Source of the DNA: Rubrivivax sp.
GTDB taxonomy: Bacteria > Pseudomonadota > Gammaproteobacteria > Burkholderiales > Burkholderiaceae_C
Assembly (NCBI GenBank): GCA_004210455.1
Contig: SEFA01000001.1
Span: 62,001 to 126,000 of the forward strand
Reading direction: 5' to 3'
Length of the DNA stretch: 64,000 bases
The stretch's first letter is position 1. Each line of letters begins with the position of its first letter. Positions 1 through 7,939 of the stretch are shown here, piece by piece. Made by a program: the position numbers and the translations under genes. Below the pieces are notes generated by a model. It was not told the origin of the DNA. It searched no databases and saw only the letters and a program-made list of their open reading frames with translations.

Positions 1-643
1 GCACCTTGACGAAGCTGCTGTTCATCTGCGCCGGGTACTCGGCCAGCGAGCCGTCTTCCAGGCGCGCGCTCAGGTAGTTGCTGATCGCGGCGTCGTACTG
101 CGCGATGCGGTTGAACGCGGCCACCGACGCCGCGAAACGCGTCCTGTCGCTGGTCTTGCCGTGGGCCTTCAGCTCTTCGAGCACCTGCGCGTACTGCGAC
201 GCGTCGGTCAGCACCGTCACGTCCTTCCAGTTCTTGGCCGCGCTGCGGACCATGGCCGGACCGCCGATGTCGATGTTCTCGATCGCGTCCTCCAGCGTGC
301 AGCCGGGCTTGGCGACGGTGGACTCGAACGGGTACAGGTTCACTGCCAGGATGTCGATCGTGTCAATGCCGTGCTGTTCGATCGCGGCGACGTGCTCGGG
401 CAGGTCGCGGCGGGCCAGCAGGCCGCCGTGGATCTTCGGGTGCAGCGTCTTGACGCGGCCGTCCAGCATCTCCGGGAAGCCGGTGTGCTGGGCGACTTCC
501 GTCACCGGCAGGCCGGCGTCGGCCAGCAGCTTGGCGGTACCGCCGGTGGACAGCAGGCGCACGTCCAGCGCGTGCAGCGCCTTGGCGAAGTCGACGATGC
601 CGGTCTTGTCGGAGACCGAGATCAGGGCGGTGAGTTGGGCCAT
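1..643 (-). CDS. purH: Bifunctional AICAR transformylase / IMP cyclohydrolase (N-terminal part, cut by window edge)
   Basis: PurH carries out the last two steps of de novo purine synthesis in the cytosol (AICAR to FAICAR to IMP). Only about 214 N-terminal residues are in the window; the C-terminal transformylase domain lies beyond the left edge. The visible part is the MGS-like cyclohydrolase domain, beginning [16 protein letters not shown] and containing STGGTAKLL and [14 protein letters not shown], all typical of PurH. The start is set by an AAGGA Shine-Dalgarno six bases before the ATG at 643; another in-frame ATG at 649 directly abuts that AAGGA and is unlikely. It lies 57 bp after fis on the same strand, and dusB-fis-purH is a known beta-proteobacterial arrangement. 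I found no terminator in the gap, so co-transcription is likely. Confidence 0.96.
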   Translation of the reverse strand, partial: MAQLTALISVSDKTGIVDFAKALHALDVRLLSTGGTAKLLADAGLPVTEVAQHTGFPEMLDGRVKTLHPKIHGGLLARRDLPEHVAAIEQHGIDTIDILAVNLYPFESTVAKPGCTLEDAIENIDIGGPAMVRSAAKNWKDVTVLTDASQYAQVLEELKAHGKTSDRTRFAASVAAFNRIAQYDAAISNYLSARLEDGSLAEYPAQMNSSFVKV

Positions 644-700
644 GAACATTCCTTGGAAGCGGGGGGATTCGTATTACCCAGCGGAGCCGGTAGGGGTGGT

Positions 701-934
701 CTAGATCAGCTTGTGTTCGACCAGCTTGCGGCGCAGGGTGTTTCTGTTGATGCCCAGCCATTCGGCGGCCTTGCTCTGGTTGCCGTCGCTGTGCTGCATC
801 ACGACTTCCAGCAGCGGCTTCTCGACGAGGCGGATCAGCATCTCGTGCATCGAGTGCGGCACTTCGCCGCCGAGGTCTCTGAAATAGACCTCCAGGTTCT
901 CGCGGATGCAGGAGTCGATCGGTTTGGGCGTCAT
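701..934 (-). CDS. fis: DNA-binding protein Fis
   Basis: Fis is a small nucleoid-associated DNA-bending factor that acts as a dimer on promoters, recombination enhancers and rRNA operons. The product has 77 residues, the short form usual in beta-proteobacteria (the enterobacterial protein has 98). The C-terminal helix-turn-helix is clear: NQSKAAEWLGINRNTLRRKL, residues about 52-71. The ATG overlaps the dusB stop as ATGA (931-934), so the two genes are probably translationally coupled. The dusB-fis pair is widely conserved in proteobacteria, which supports the assignment independently of the protein sequence. Confidence 0.96.
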   Translation of the reverse strand: MTPKPIDSCIRENLEVYFRDLGGEVPHSMHEMLIRLVEKPLLEVVMQHSDGNQSKAAEWLGINRNTLRRKLVEHKLI

Positions 935-2058
935 GCCGTGAGCCTTCTTTCTTGGTCTTGGTGTTCGTCGTTCGCGGCGGCGGCTGCGTCGGTGTCTGCG
1001 TCGAGGGCGCCGTCGATGGCGTCATCGGCTGTCGGCAGGTAGGGCAGGCGGTCATGGTCGTCCGCCAGCGCGTCCAGCCAGTCCGTCAGCGCGCGGACCT
1101 GGCCGTCGCAGCTCTCGAGGGTGTTCATGCGGCGGCGGAAATCCTCGCCGCCGGGCAGCGCCCGCACGGCCCAGCCGATGTGCTTGCGCGCGCTGCGCAT
1201 GCCGGTGAGTTCGCCGTACAGCGCGTAGTGGTCGTGCAGGTGCTCGATCAGCCAGCCCTTGGCGTCCGCGATGCGCGGCGCGGGCAGTTCCTCGCCGGTG
1301 GCCAGGAAGTGCGCGATCTCCGCGAAGATCCACGGCCGGCCCTGCGCCGCGCGGCCGATCATGATCGCGTCGGCGCCGGTCGCGGCCAGCACCTCGCGGG
1401 CCTTGTGCGGCGTGTCGATGTCGCCGTTGGCGACCACGGGGATGCGCAGCGCGGCCTTCACCGCGGCGATGGTGTCGTACTCCGCGCGGCCGCTGTAGCC
1501 CTGCTCGCGCGTGCGGCCGTGCACGGTGACCATCGCCACGCCGGCGGACTCCGCCGCGCGGGCCAGCGCGACCGCGTTCTTCTCCGCCTGGCACCAGCCG
1601 GTGCGCATCTTCAGCGTGACCGGCACGCCGCGCGGCGCGCACGCGGCGACCACCGCCTCGACGATCTCCAGCGCCAGCGCCTCGTCCTGCATCAGCGCCG
1701 AACCGGCCCACTTGTTGCAGACCTTCTTGGCCGGGCAGCCCATGTTGATGTCGATGATCTGCGCGCCGCGATCCACGTTGTAGGCGGCCGCCTCGGCCAT
1801 CATCCGCGCATCGGTCCCGGCGATCTGCACGGAGATCGGCGCCGACTCGCCCTCATGGTTCGCGCGGCGCGAGGTCTTCAGGCTGTTCCACAGGTCCTTG
1901 CGCGAGGTCACCATCTCGCTCACCGCATAACCCGCGCCGAGCTTCTTGCACAGCACGCGGAAGGGCCGGTCGGTCACACCCGCCATGGGGGCGACGAACA
2001 GACGGTTCGGCAGGACGTAGGGACCCAGCACAAGGGAGCCGGGCGGCGGCGTGGACAT
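931..2058 (-). CDS. dusB: tRNA-dihydrouridine synthase B
   Basis: FMN-dependent enzyme that reduces specific uridines in the tRNA D-loop to dihydrouridine. The product has about 375 residues, slightly long for DusB because of a variable acidic, Ala/Asp-rich tail. Seen: LFVAPMAGVTDRPFRVLCK near the N-terminus (flavin barrel start), INMGCPAKKVCNK with the catalytic cysteine, VTLKMRTGW, TVHGRTREQGYSG and ANGDIDTPHKA, MIGRAAQGRPWIF (FMN phosphate loop). The start at 2058 (MSTPPPGSLVLGPY) is preferred to longer in-frame starts, which would run through the neighbouring binding-protein gene in another frame. The stop overlaps the fis start. It heads the dusB-fis-purH run. Confidence 0.95.
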   Translation of the reverse strand: MSTPPPGSLVLGPYVLPNRLFVAPMAGVTDRPFRVLCKKLGAGYAVSEMVTSRKDLWNSLKTSRRANHEGESAPISVQIAGTDARMMAEAAAYNVDRGAQIIDINMGCPAKKVCNKWAGSALMQDEALALEIVEAVVAACAPRGVPVTLKMRTGWCQAEKNAVALARAAESAGVAMVTVHGRTREQGYSGRAEYDTIAAVKAALRIPVVANGDIDTPHKAREVLAATGADAIMIGRAAQGRPWIFAEIAHFLATGEELPAPRIADAKGWLIEHLHDHYALYGELTGMRSARKHIGWAVRALPGGEDFRRRMNTLESCDGQVRALTDWLDALADDHDRLPYLPTADDAIDGALDADTDAAAAANDEHQDQERRLTA

Positions 2059-2132
2059 CGGGGAACAGCGAGGCGGTTGCACAAAAAAGAGGCAGAAGTA
2101 TACCGCCTCGACGTGCCCCCGTCGGCCCCCCG

Positions 2133-3050
2133 TCAGAGCGAGGGCTGCTTGCGCCAGAGGACGAAGCCCTGGTCGACGAAACGGGCCATCACACGGTCCT
2201 GCGACAGCTTGTAGACGGCGCGCGCAATGCGGCCCCGCAGCTCCGGCGTGTTGCAGCGGGAACGGTGGGCCAGCGTCAGGTACAGGCCCTCGCGCGCGAT
2301 CGCGGGCATCAGCGGCTGGATCGCCGGACCGCCGTTGCGCGCCGCATAGGCCTCGGCCGGCGTGTCCTCGTAGATCAGGTAGTCGGCGCGGCCGCGCTGC
2401 AGCATCAGGATCGCCTGCTCGATGCTGGCGACCTGGCTGATCTTCAAGGACTGGCGCGCGTAGTTGTCGAACTCCACGCCGAAGCTGTTGTTGATCACCG
2501 TCACGCCCTGCTTGGGCGCCAGGTCGCTCCAGCGCTTGTAGGCCACCGGTGCCGCGGTCCGCGTCCAGATGACGCTGCGCGTCTCGCGGAACGCGGGATG
2601 GAAGTAGTCCATGTACTCGGTGCGCGGCAGCGTGAAGAACGCACCCGCGATCAGGTCGATGCGACCGGCGCGCATCTCCTCCTGCACGCGGCCCCAGGGA
2701 CCGACGTAGCGGGTCTCGATGGGGATGCCGATCTCCACCGCGAGCCACTGCATCAGGTCGGCGTTGGCGCCGACCAGCTTCTGCTCGTCGGTCGGATCGC
2801 GCCACAGGTAGGGCGGGTACTGCGGGTTGCCGGAGGCGACCAGCATGGGGCAGCCGGCGATGGGCGAGGGCGGGGACGTCGCGGTGCCGGGCGCCGCGCT
2901 TGCCTGTACGGCGGCGGGGGGCGGCGCGGTCTGCGCCAGCGCCGCGCCGCCGAACAGGGACGACCCGGGCGACGATCCGGTGGTGACCGGGCCGGCGACG
3001 GCCAGGCCGATCAACGCGAACGACGAAACGGCTAGGCGGCGCAAGGACAT
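2133..3050 (-). CDS. Periplasmic solute-binding protein, family 3 (polar amino acid type)
   Basis: Probably a periplasmic binding protein of the SBP_bac_3 fold, which captures polar amino acids or similar solutes for ABC importers. About 305 residues. The N-terminus is a signal peptide (MSLRRLAVSSFALIGLAVAG) followed by a low-complexity Ala/Pro/Ser linker up to about residue 65. Family features follow: NPQYPPYLW, ANADLMQWLAVEIGIPIE, GRIDLIAGAFFTLPRTEYMDY and SFGVEFDNYA. No permease or ATPase gene is adjacent, so it is an orphan binding protein; its ligand cannot be told from sequence, and a sensory role is possible. The start is only 9 bp from the start of the divergent YqaA-like gene. Gap to dusB downstream is 74 bp. 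Confidence 0.82.
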   Translation of the reverse strand: MSLRRLAVSSFALIGLAVAGPVTTGSSPGSSLFGGAALAQTAPPPAAVQASAAPGTATSPPSPIAGCPMLVASGNPQYPPYLWRDPTDEQKLVGANADLMQWLAVEIGIPIETRYVGPWGRVQEEMRAGRIDLIAGAFFTLPRTEYMDYFHPAFRETRSVIWTRTAAPVAYKRWSDLAPKQGVTVINNSFGVEFDNYARQSLKISQVASIEQAILMLQRGRADYLIYEDTPAEAYAARNGGPAIQPLMPAIAREGLYLTLAHRSRCNTPELRGRIARAVYKLSQDRVMARFVDQGFVLWRKQPSL

Positions 3051-3059
3051 GGTCTTCAG

Positions 3060-3554
3060 ATGATCCCACGCATGGAAGCTTGGCTGCAACAGATGATTCA
3101 CCTGATGCTGGAGACCCTGTCTCTGCCGCAGGTGGGGTTGGGCGCGGTGTTCGTCGTCGCGCTGATTTCGGCGACGCTGCTGCCGATGGGATCGGAACCC
3201 GTCGTGCTGCTGCTGGTGCATGCGAAGCCGGAGCTGTTCTGGCCCGCGATCCTCGTGGCTACCGCGGGCAACACGATAGGCGGCGCGATCACGTGGTGGA
3301 TGGGCTACGGCGCGGAACGCGCCTACGAAGCCGCCGTGCATCACACGCCGCGCGACCAGCGTGTGCTCGGCTGGCTGCGTCGTTTCGGCGCAAAGACCTG
3401 CCTCATGAGCTGGCTGCCCATCGTCGGCGATCCGCTATGCGCCCTCGCGGGATGGCTGCGGCTGCCGTTCTGGCCCTGCGTGGCCTACATGGCGGTCGGG
3501 AAGTTCATGCGCTACCTCCTGATGACGGGCATTGGCGTCGCGATTTTCGACTGA
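3060..3554 (+). CDS. YqaA family inner-membrane protein (DedA/VTT-like)
   Basis: A 164-residue polytopic membrane protein resembling YqaA, a small member of the SNARE-associated/VTT (DedA-like) superfamily. At least three hydrophobic stretches are visible: about residues 23-52 (LGAVFVVALISATLLPMGSEPVVLLLV), 60-82 (WPAILVATAGNTIGGAITWWMGYG) and 130-160. The conserved LPMGSEPVV and GNTIGGAITWWMG segments and the SWLPIVGDPLCALAGWLRL segment are characteristic of this family. The exact function of YqaA proteins is not established; DedA proteins are linked to lipid-carrier recycling. The first ATG (3060) has AAGGA 12 bp upstream; ATG 3072 is possible but has no better ribosome site. Divergent from the binding protein at 2133-3050. 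Confidence 0.82.
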   Translation: MIPRMEAWLQQMIHLMLETLSLPQVGLGAVFVVALISATLLPMGSEPVVLLLVHAKPELFWPAILVATAGNTIGGAITWWMGYGAERAYEAAVHHTPRDQRVLGWLRRFGAKTCLMSWLPIVGDPLCALAGWLRLPFWPCVAYMAVGKFMRYLLMTGIGVAIFD

Positions 3555-3644
3555 GCGTACCGACGCCCTCGCCACTTCGGGGGTGACGGCTGGAAGAGCG
3601 CCTGCCAGCTTGCACAATCCGGGGCACCGACAGGAGACCCCGCC

Positions 3645-5141
3645 ATGAGCACCCCCAGCACCCCGGCCTACGACGCCCTGTGCCAGCGCCATCAGCGCAT
3701 CCACCGGCTTTCCCACCTGCAGTCGATCGCCTCGTGGGACCAGTCCGCCTTCATGCCGACGCGCGGCGCGCAGGCGCGCGCGGAAGCGCTCGCCGAGATG
3801 GGCGGACTGCTCCATCAGCTCGGCACCGATCCGGCGCTGCGTCAGCTGCTCGACGACGCCGCGCAGGAGCCGCTCGACGACTTCCAGCGCGCCTCGCTGC
3901 GCGAGATGCGCCGCGTGTGGCGCTCGGCCAACGCGGTGCCGCAGCGGCTCGTCGAAGCGCGTTCGCTGGCCAACTCCCACTGCGAACATGCGTGGCGCAG
4001 CCAACGGGCCGCGAACGACTGGACCGGTTACGTCGAGAACCTCCGCCCGGTCGTGCGCTACGCGCGGGAAGAGGCGCAATACCTGTCCGACGACTCGGGC
4101 CTGAGCCGCTACGACGCGCTGCTCGACCAGTACGAGCCCGGCATGCGTTCCGCCGACATCGACCGGGTCTTCGGCGATCTGCGCCAATGGCTGCCCGGCC
4201 TGATCCGCGAGGTGATGGCGCGCCAGTCGACCGACAGCGTGGTCCATCCGCAGGGGCCGTTCCCCGCCGCGTCGCAACGCGCGCTGGGCCTGGACGCGAT
4301 GAAGCTGCTGGGCTTCGACTTCGAGGCCGGACGCCTCGACGAAAGCGCCCATCCGTTCTGCGGCGGCGTGCCGGAGGACGTGCGGATGACGACGCGTTAC
4401 CGCGACGACAGCTTCCTGCAGAGCCTCACGGGCACCATCCACGAGACCGGCCATGGCCGATATGAGCAGAACCTGCCGCGCGAATGGCTGGGCCTGCCGG
4501 TGGCCGGCGCGCGCTCGATGGGCCTGCACGAAAGCCAGAGCCTGTCCTTCGAGATGCAGCTGGCCTCGCATCCCGGTTTCGCCGGCCTTTTGCAGCCGCT
4601 GGTGGAACGCCACCTCGGCACGCAGCGCGGCTTCGCCGCCGACAACCTGCACAAGCTGATGACGCGCGTGGCGCCGGGCTACATCCGCGTGGACGCCGAC
4701 GAGGTGACCTACCCGGCGCACGTGATCCTGCGCTACGAGATCGAACGTCCGCTGATCGAGGGCCGGATCGAGGTCGAGGACATCCCCGCGCTGTGGGACG
4801 CCAAGATGCAGGAACTGCTCGGTGTGGACACGCGCGGCAACTACAAGGACGGCTGCATGCAGGACGTGCACTGGGGCTGCGGTCTCTTCGGCTACTTCCC
4901 GTGCTACACGCTGGGCGCGATGTACGCGGCGCAGTGGTTCGCGGCGATGCGCCGCGAACGTCCGGCGCTGGACGCGGAGATCGCGCGCGGCGAACTCGCC
5001 CCGGTCTTCGACTGGCTGAAGACGCGCGTGTGGACGCAGGGCAGCCGCTGGGAGACGCCCGAGCTGGTGCAGCGCGCCAGCGGCGAGGCGCTCAATCCGG
5101 CGCACTTCCGCCGGCACCTCGAATCGCGCTACCTCGGCTGA
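3645..5141 (+). CDS. Carboxypeptidase Taq-type, peptidase family M32
   Basis: Metallocarboxypeptidase that trims C-terminal residues from peptides in the cytosol. The length, 498 residues, is typical of M32 (about 500). The zinc motif HEXXH is HETGH near residue 267, followed about 30 residues later by the M32-specific HESQSLSFE, where the second glutamate ligates zinc. Further M32 signatures are IRVDADEVTYPAHVILRYEIE and the C-terminal GYFPCYTLGAMYAAQ. ATG is preceded by AGGAGA at 3631-3636. It stands alone on the plus strand and ends in a strong hairpin terminator at 5173-5206 that also faces the PEP-CTERM gene. Confidence 0.95.
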   Translation: MSTPSTPAYDALCQRHQRIHRLSHLQSIASWDQSAFMPTRGAQARAEALAEMGGLLHQLGTDPALRQLLDDAAQEPLDDFQRASLREMRRVWRSANAVPQRLVEARSLANSHCEHAWRSQRAANDWTGYVENLRPVVRYAREEAQYLSDDSGLSRYDALLDQYEPGMRSADIDRVFGDLRQWLPGLIREVMARQSTDSVVHPQGPFPAASQRALGLDAMKLLGFDFEAGRLDESAHPFCGGVPEDVRMTTRYRDDSFLQSLTGTIHETGHGRYEQNLPREWLGLPVAGARSMGLHESQSLSFEMQLASHPGFAGLLQPLVERHLGTQRGFAADNLHKLMTRVAPGYIRVDADEVTYPAHVILRYEIERPLIEGRIEVEDIPALWDAKMQELLGVDTRGNYKDGCMQDVHWGCGLFGYFPCYTLGAMYAAQWFAAMRRERPALDAEIARGELAPVFDWLKTRVWTQGSRWETPELVQRASGEALNPAHFRRHLESRYLG

Positions 5142-5172
5142 GCATCGCGGCGGCGCTCATCCGACGCCAACG

Positions 5173-5206
5173 AAAAAGGGCACCCCGCGAGGGGTGCCCT
5201 TTTCTT
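5173..5206. terminator. Bidirectional rho-independent terminator between the M32 peptidase and PEP-CTERM genes
   Basis: A perfect 9-bp stem GGGCACCCC/GGGGTGCCC closes a GCGA tetraloop. It is flanked by five A on the left and TTTTCTT on the right, so a U-tract follows the hairpin in both directions. It ends the M32 gene (plus) and the PEP-CTERM gene (minus). Confidence 0.9.
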
Positions 5207-5300
5207 CTTGCGCGTCCGCGGTCTCTACCCACGGCGCTCCCAACGAGTCGTCGAGGACTCGAAATGCTGTCGTCTTGCCTGCGGATGGCTTGCAGCGGGG

Positions 5301-5927
5301 TCAGGCCTTGCCGGCCGTTTTGCGGCGGCGCAGGACCACGCCCATCGCGCCCAGGCCGGCCAGCATCAGCGCGAGGCTTTCGGGCTCCGGCACGGCGGCG
5401 GCATTGCCGGCGATGGTGTTGACGCTGATGTTGTCCAGCGAGGTGCCGTAGCCGTCGCTGCGGCCGACCGCGGCGAAGCGCAGCGTCATCGGGCTGCCCG
5501 TGCCGACGAAGGTCGTCGAGAAGGTGGCCCAGGACGTGTCGGTGTTGTCGCCGACGGTGCCGGTCAGGCTGCCGATGCTCCAGGACAGGCCGTTGCTGGC
5601 GGCGCCGAGGTTGTCCGGGCGGTTGGCATAGGCGAAGCTCAGCGAGTAGGTCTGGCCGGCGACGGTGTTCAGGGCCTGGCTGATCCAGCTGTTGGCGCTG
5701 GTGTCCAGTTCGGCGAAGTTGCTGCCGGCGAAGGCGCTGCCCGAGACGTTGTTGCGGATCTCCAGGCCGTTCGGTCCGACGGTCCAGCCCGCCGCGCTGT
5801 TGACGACGGTCCAGCTGCCGGAAGCGACCGTGGTCGACTCGAAGCCGCCGTTGTTGACCAGGTTCACCGGCGCCGCGAGGGCGGCCAGCGGGGCTGCGAA
5901 CAGGAGGGCAGTGATCAGGCGCTTCAT
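5301..5927 (-). CDS. PEP-CTERM sorting domain protein, extracellular beta-sandwich type
   Basis: Secreted protein of about 208 residues with a sorting tail recognised by exosortase. Seen: signal peptide MKRLITALLFAAPLAALA; a beta-rich region with VNLVNNGGFES and NSWISQALNTVAGQTYSLSFAYA, resembling the DUF642/choice-of-anchor C jelly-roll fold; and a C-terminal VPEPESLALMLAGLGAMGVVLRRRK, which is the PEP motif, hydrophobic helix and basic end. The start at 5927 is chosen because the signal peptide begins there; longer in-frame starts only read through non-coding sequence. Such proteins are exported together with exopolysaccharide or biofilm matrix in bacteria that encode EpsH/XrtB; no exosortase gene is in this window. 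Carbohydrate binding is an inference from fold resemblance. Confidence 0.88.
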   Translation of the reverse strand: MKRLITALLFAAPLAALAAPVNLVNNGGFESTTVASGSWTVVNSAAGWTVGPNGLEIRNNVSGSAFAGSNFAELDTSANSWISQALNTVAGQTYSLSFAYANRPDNLGAASNGLSWSIGSLTGTVGDNTDTSWATFSTTFVGTGSPMTLRFAAVGRSDGYGTSLDNISVNTIAGNAAAVPEPESLALMLAGLGAMGVVLRRRKTAGKA

Positions 5928-6079
5928 GGGACGGGCTCGGGAGTTCGACAAGGGTGCGCAGGGAGGTCTGCGCCTGTGTCGAATTGTTCGAGACCGGAGC
6001 CCGGGCGCCATCCCCCTGGGCGCTGGGGAGCGCGATACCTTTCGTGACGGAGTGCACACCGCTCGAGGGCGGGGTGGGG

Positions 6080-6676
6080 TCAGGTCGTGCGCTTGACGCC
6101 CTTGACGCCCTTGACCCCCTTGCCGCTCTTGCCGCTCTTGCCGCTCTTGGAGGGCCTGGCTGTCTTTGCCGCAGGCTTCTTCGCGACCGGTGTCTTCTCG
6201 GCTGGTTGCTTCGCGGCCGGCTTCCGCGGTGCGTTGCCGGGCTGAGCGGCGCGCAGCAGGGCGACCTCCGCGGACAGCGTCTCGACACGCGCCTTCAACT
6301 GCGCGACTTCGTCCGCGGCCGGCATGCCCAGCCGCGCGAGCGCCCGCGCCACGCGGTCCTCGAAGATCGCTTCCAGCTTGTCCCAATGCTGACCGGCGCG
6401 CGCGCCGACCTCGCCGGCCAGGTCGCTCATCCGGTGCGCGGCGGTGCCGGGTTTTGCCTCCGCCTTGCCGACGGCCACGCCGCCCTGCTCCTGCGCCTTG
6501 GCGAACGCGGCGAGGCCGGCCGACCAGATCTGCTGTGCCGAGGTCCGGACCTGCTCCGCGAACGGCGTGTCGACCACACGTTTCGAGGCGGGCGACGCAG
6601 ATGACGCGGACGCGGTGTTCTTGCGGCGGCCTTGCGCCGGCTGGGGCGCGGCCGTCTTCTGTTGCTTCTTGACCAT
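6080..6676 (-). CDS. Phasin family protein (PHA granule-associated) with repetitive basic tail
   Basis: Phasins coat polyhydroxyalkanoate granules; PhaF-like forms also bind DNA through a histone-like tail. The 198-residue product fits: an N-terminal basic stretch, then a helical phasin core (VVDTPFAEQVRTSAQQIWSAGLAAFAKAQEQGG, residues about 34-66), a predicted coiled coil with a leucine heptad (VAQLKARVETLSAEVALLRAA, about 125-145), and an Ala/Lys/Pro-rich tail ending in repeats of KSG and KGV. RBS AAGGAA lies 7 bp before the ATG. The tail is encoded by six 9-bp direct repeats (6092-6145), likely a length-variable region. Granule and DNA binding are inferred from family and tail composition. 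Confidence 0.85.
   Translation of the reverse strand: MVKKQQKTAAPQPAQGRRKNTASASSASPASKRVVDTPFAEQVRTSAQQIWSAGLAAFAKAQEQGGVAVGKAEAKPGTAAHRMSDLAGEVGARAGQHWDKLEAIFEDRVARALARLGMPAADEVAQLKARVETLSAEVALLRAAQPGNAPRKPAAKQPAEKTPVAKKPAAKTARPSKSGKSGKSGKGVKGVKGVKRTT
6092..6145. repeat. Six tandem 9-bp repeats encoding the phasin tail
   Basis: Three units of CTTGACGCC (the third is CTTGACCCC) are followed by three perfect units of CTTGCCGCT on the plus strand. In the minus-strand gene they encode repeated Lys-Gly-Val and Lys-Ser-Gly triplets. Because the period is a multiple of three, slippage would change tail length without breaking the frame. Confidence 0.9.
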
Positions 6677-6826
6677 GGGCGTTCCTTGTCGTCACGCGAC
6701 GGGGCCTGACGCCCGCCGCTCTCCGGAAACCGGACTATAGGCGGCGGACCGGCCGTGTGCGGTGCGCCACGCCGACCTCGGGACGCCTCGCAACCCCCCA
6801 TCGGGGCGATCTCCGCAGGGACCAGA

Positions 6827-7939
6827 ATGTCGGACATGTCCTTGCCGACCTCTCCGACCACCCCGCCCGCGTCGCCGGGCCGAGCGCCGGGCGACGGGTT
6901 CGCCGATACCGTGCCCGACCAGCCGCCGGCGCTGCCCCCGCTGGCGATGGACCGCGACCTGCCGCTGCGCAAGGGCGCGTTCATCGACTGCCCGCAGTGC
7001 CGGGAGCCGATGCGCCACGTGGCGCTGCCCGGGCACCACGCGCCGGCGACGGTGGACATCGACCACTGTGAGCCTTGCGGCCTGGTCTGGTTCGATGCGC
7101 GCGAGTCGGTGCATCTGTCGACGGCGGCCTGGATCCAGCTGCTGCGGGACCTGAACCGCCTGCGCCGGAACGACCGCCCGCATCCGCCGAACCGCGCCTG
7201 CCCGCTGTGCGCGAAGGCCTTGAAGGAGGTCCGCAACCTCACGCGTTACGGACGCTTCCCGGTGCTGGAATGCGGCCATTGCGGCGGCCATCTGCACAGC
7301 CAGGCGGGGATGCTGGCCGAGCGCGGTCTGGTGCGTCCGCTGCTGCCGGGCGAGCGCTACGCGCTGCAGGCCGAGAAGCGCGAGTTCCTGTGCCTGAGCT
7401 GCGGTGGCCCCGCCGACGGCCGGAGCGAGGATTGCGCCTGGTGCCAGAGCCCGCTGCTGATGGTGGACATGCCGCGCCTGGCGAATGCACTGCGCCGGCG
7501 CCCGCCGTCGGAGCCGCTGCTGATGCCCAATGGCGGCAGGCCGGTCGGCTGGGCCTGCCGCGGATGCGGCGCGCCGATGGACCCGACGCGCGAGACGAGA
7601 TGCGGACGCTGCCATCACACCGTGGTGGCGCCGACGATGGACGACCTGGGGCCGCTGCTCGACGCCCTCGAGCATGACGGGGACGAAGCCGACGCGCAGC
7701 TGGAGCGCGAACGCCGCGAGCGGCTGGCGTCCTACCGCTTCGAGCAGCGCGACCCGGCCGGCGGCAGGCACGGCCTGTTCTGGAAGGGCGAACTCGAGAA
7801 GCGCTACGACGAGGAGAACGACCGTCGCGAGCGGAGCGGTCGGCGCGGCTGGTCCGCCGACGGGTGGTCGGAGGCCGCGGACGCGGCGCCCTCGCTGATC
7901 GAGATCGCGCTGCGCATCGCGGCGAAGCTGCTGCGCTGA
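6827..7939 (+). CDS. Multi-zinc-ribbon protein of unknown function
   Basis: About 370 residues with many paired cysteines: CPQC, CEPCG, CPLC, CGHCGG, CLSCGG...CAWC and CRGCG...CGRC. These suggest three or more zinc ribbons. The first part (DCPQCREPMRHVAL...IDHCEPCGLVWFDARE) resembles the TFIIB-type zinc-ribbon domain found in many short bacterial proteins. The C-terminal part is charged, ending in a short hydrophobic helix. The start at 6827 (MSDMSLPTSP) is favoured by GCAGGGA six bases upstream; the longer frame from 6755 lacks a ribosome site. It is divergent from the phasin gene, and its stop directly abuts the stop of the convergent binding-protein gene. Biological role unknown. Confidence 0.78.
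   Translation: MSDMSLPTSPTTPPASPGRAPGDGFADTVPDQPPALPPLAMDRDLPLRKGAFIDCPQCREPMRHVALPGHHAPATVDIDHCEPCGLVWFDARESVHLSTAAWIQLLRDLNRLRRNDRPHPPNRACPLCAKALKEVRNLTRYGRFPVLECGHCGGHLHSQAGMLAERGLVRPLLPGERYALQAEKREFLCLSCGGPADGRSEDCAWCQSPLLMVDMPRLANALRRRPPSEPLLMPNGGRPVGWACRGCGAPMDPTRETRCGRCHHTVVAPTMDDLGPLLDALEHDGDEADAQLERERRERLASYRFEQRDPAGGRHGLFWKGELEKRYDEENDRRERSGRRGWSADGWSEAADAAPSLIEIALRIAAKLLR

Noticed and set aside
931-3069. A single 712-codon minus-strand frame covering dusB and the binding protein
   Set aside because: The N-terminal half is a shifted reading of the binding-protein gene and is Arg-rich nonsense; the dusB start at 2058 gives the correct DusB N-terminus.
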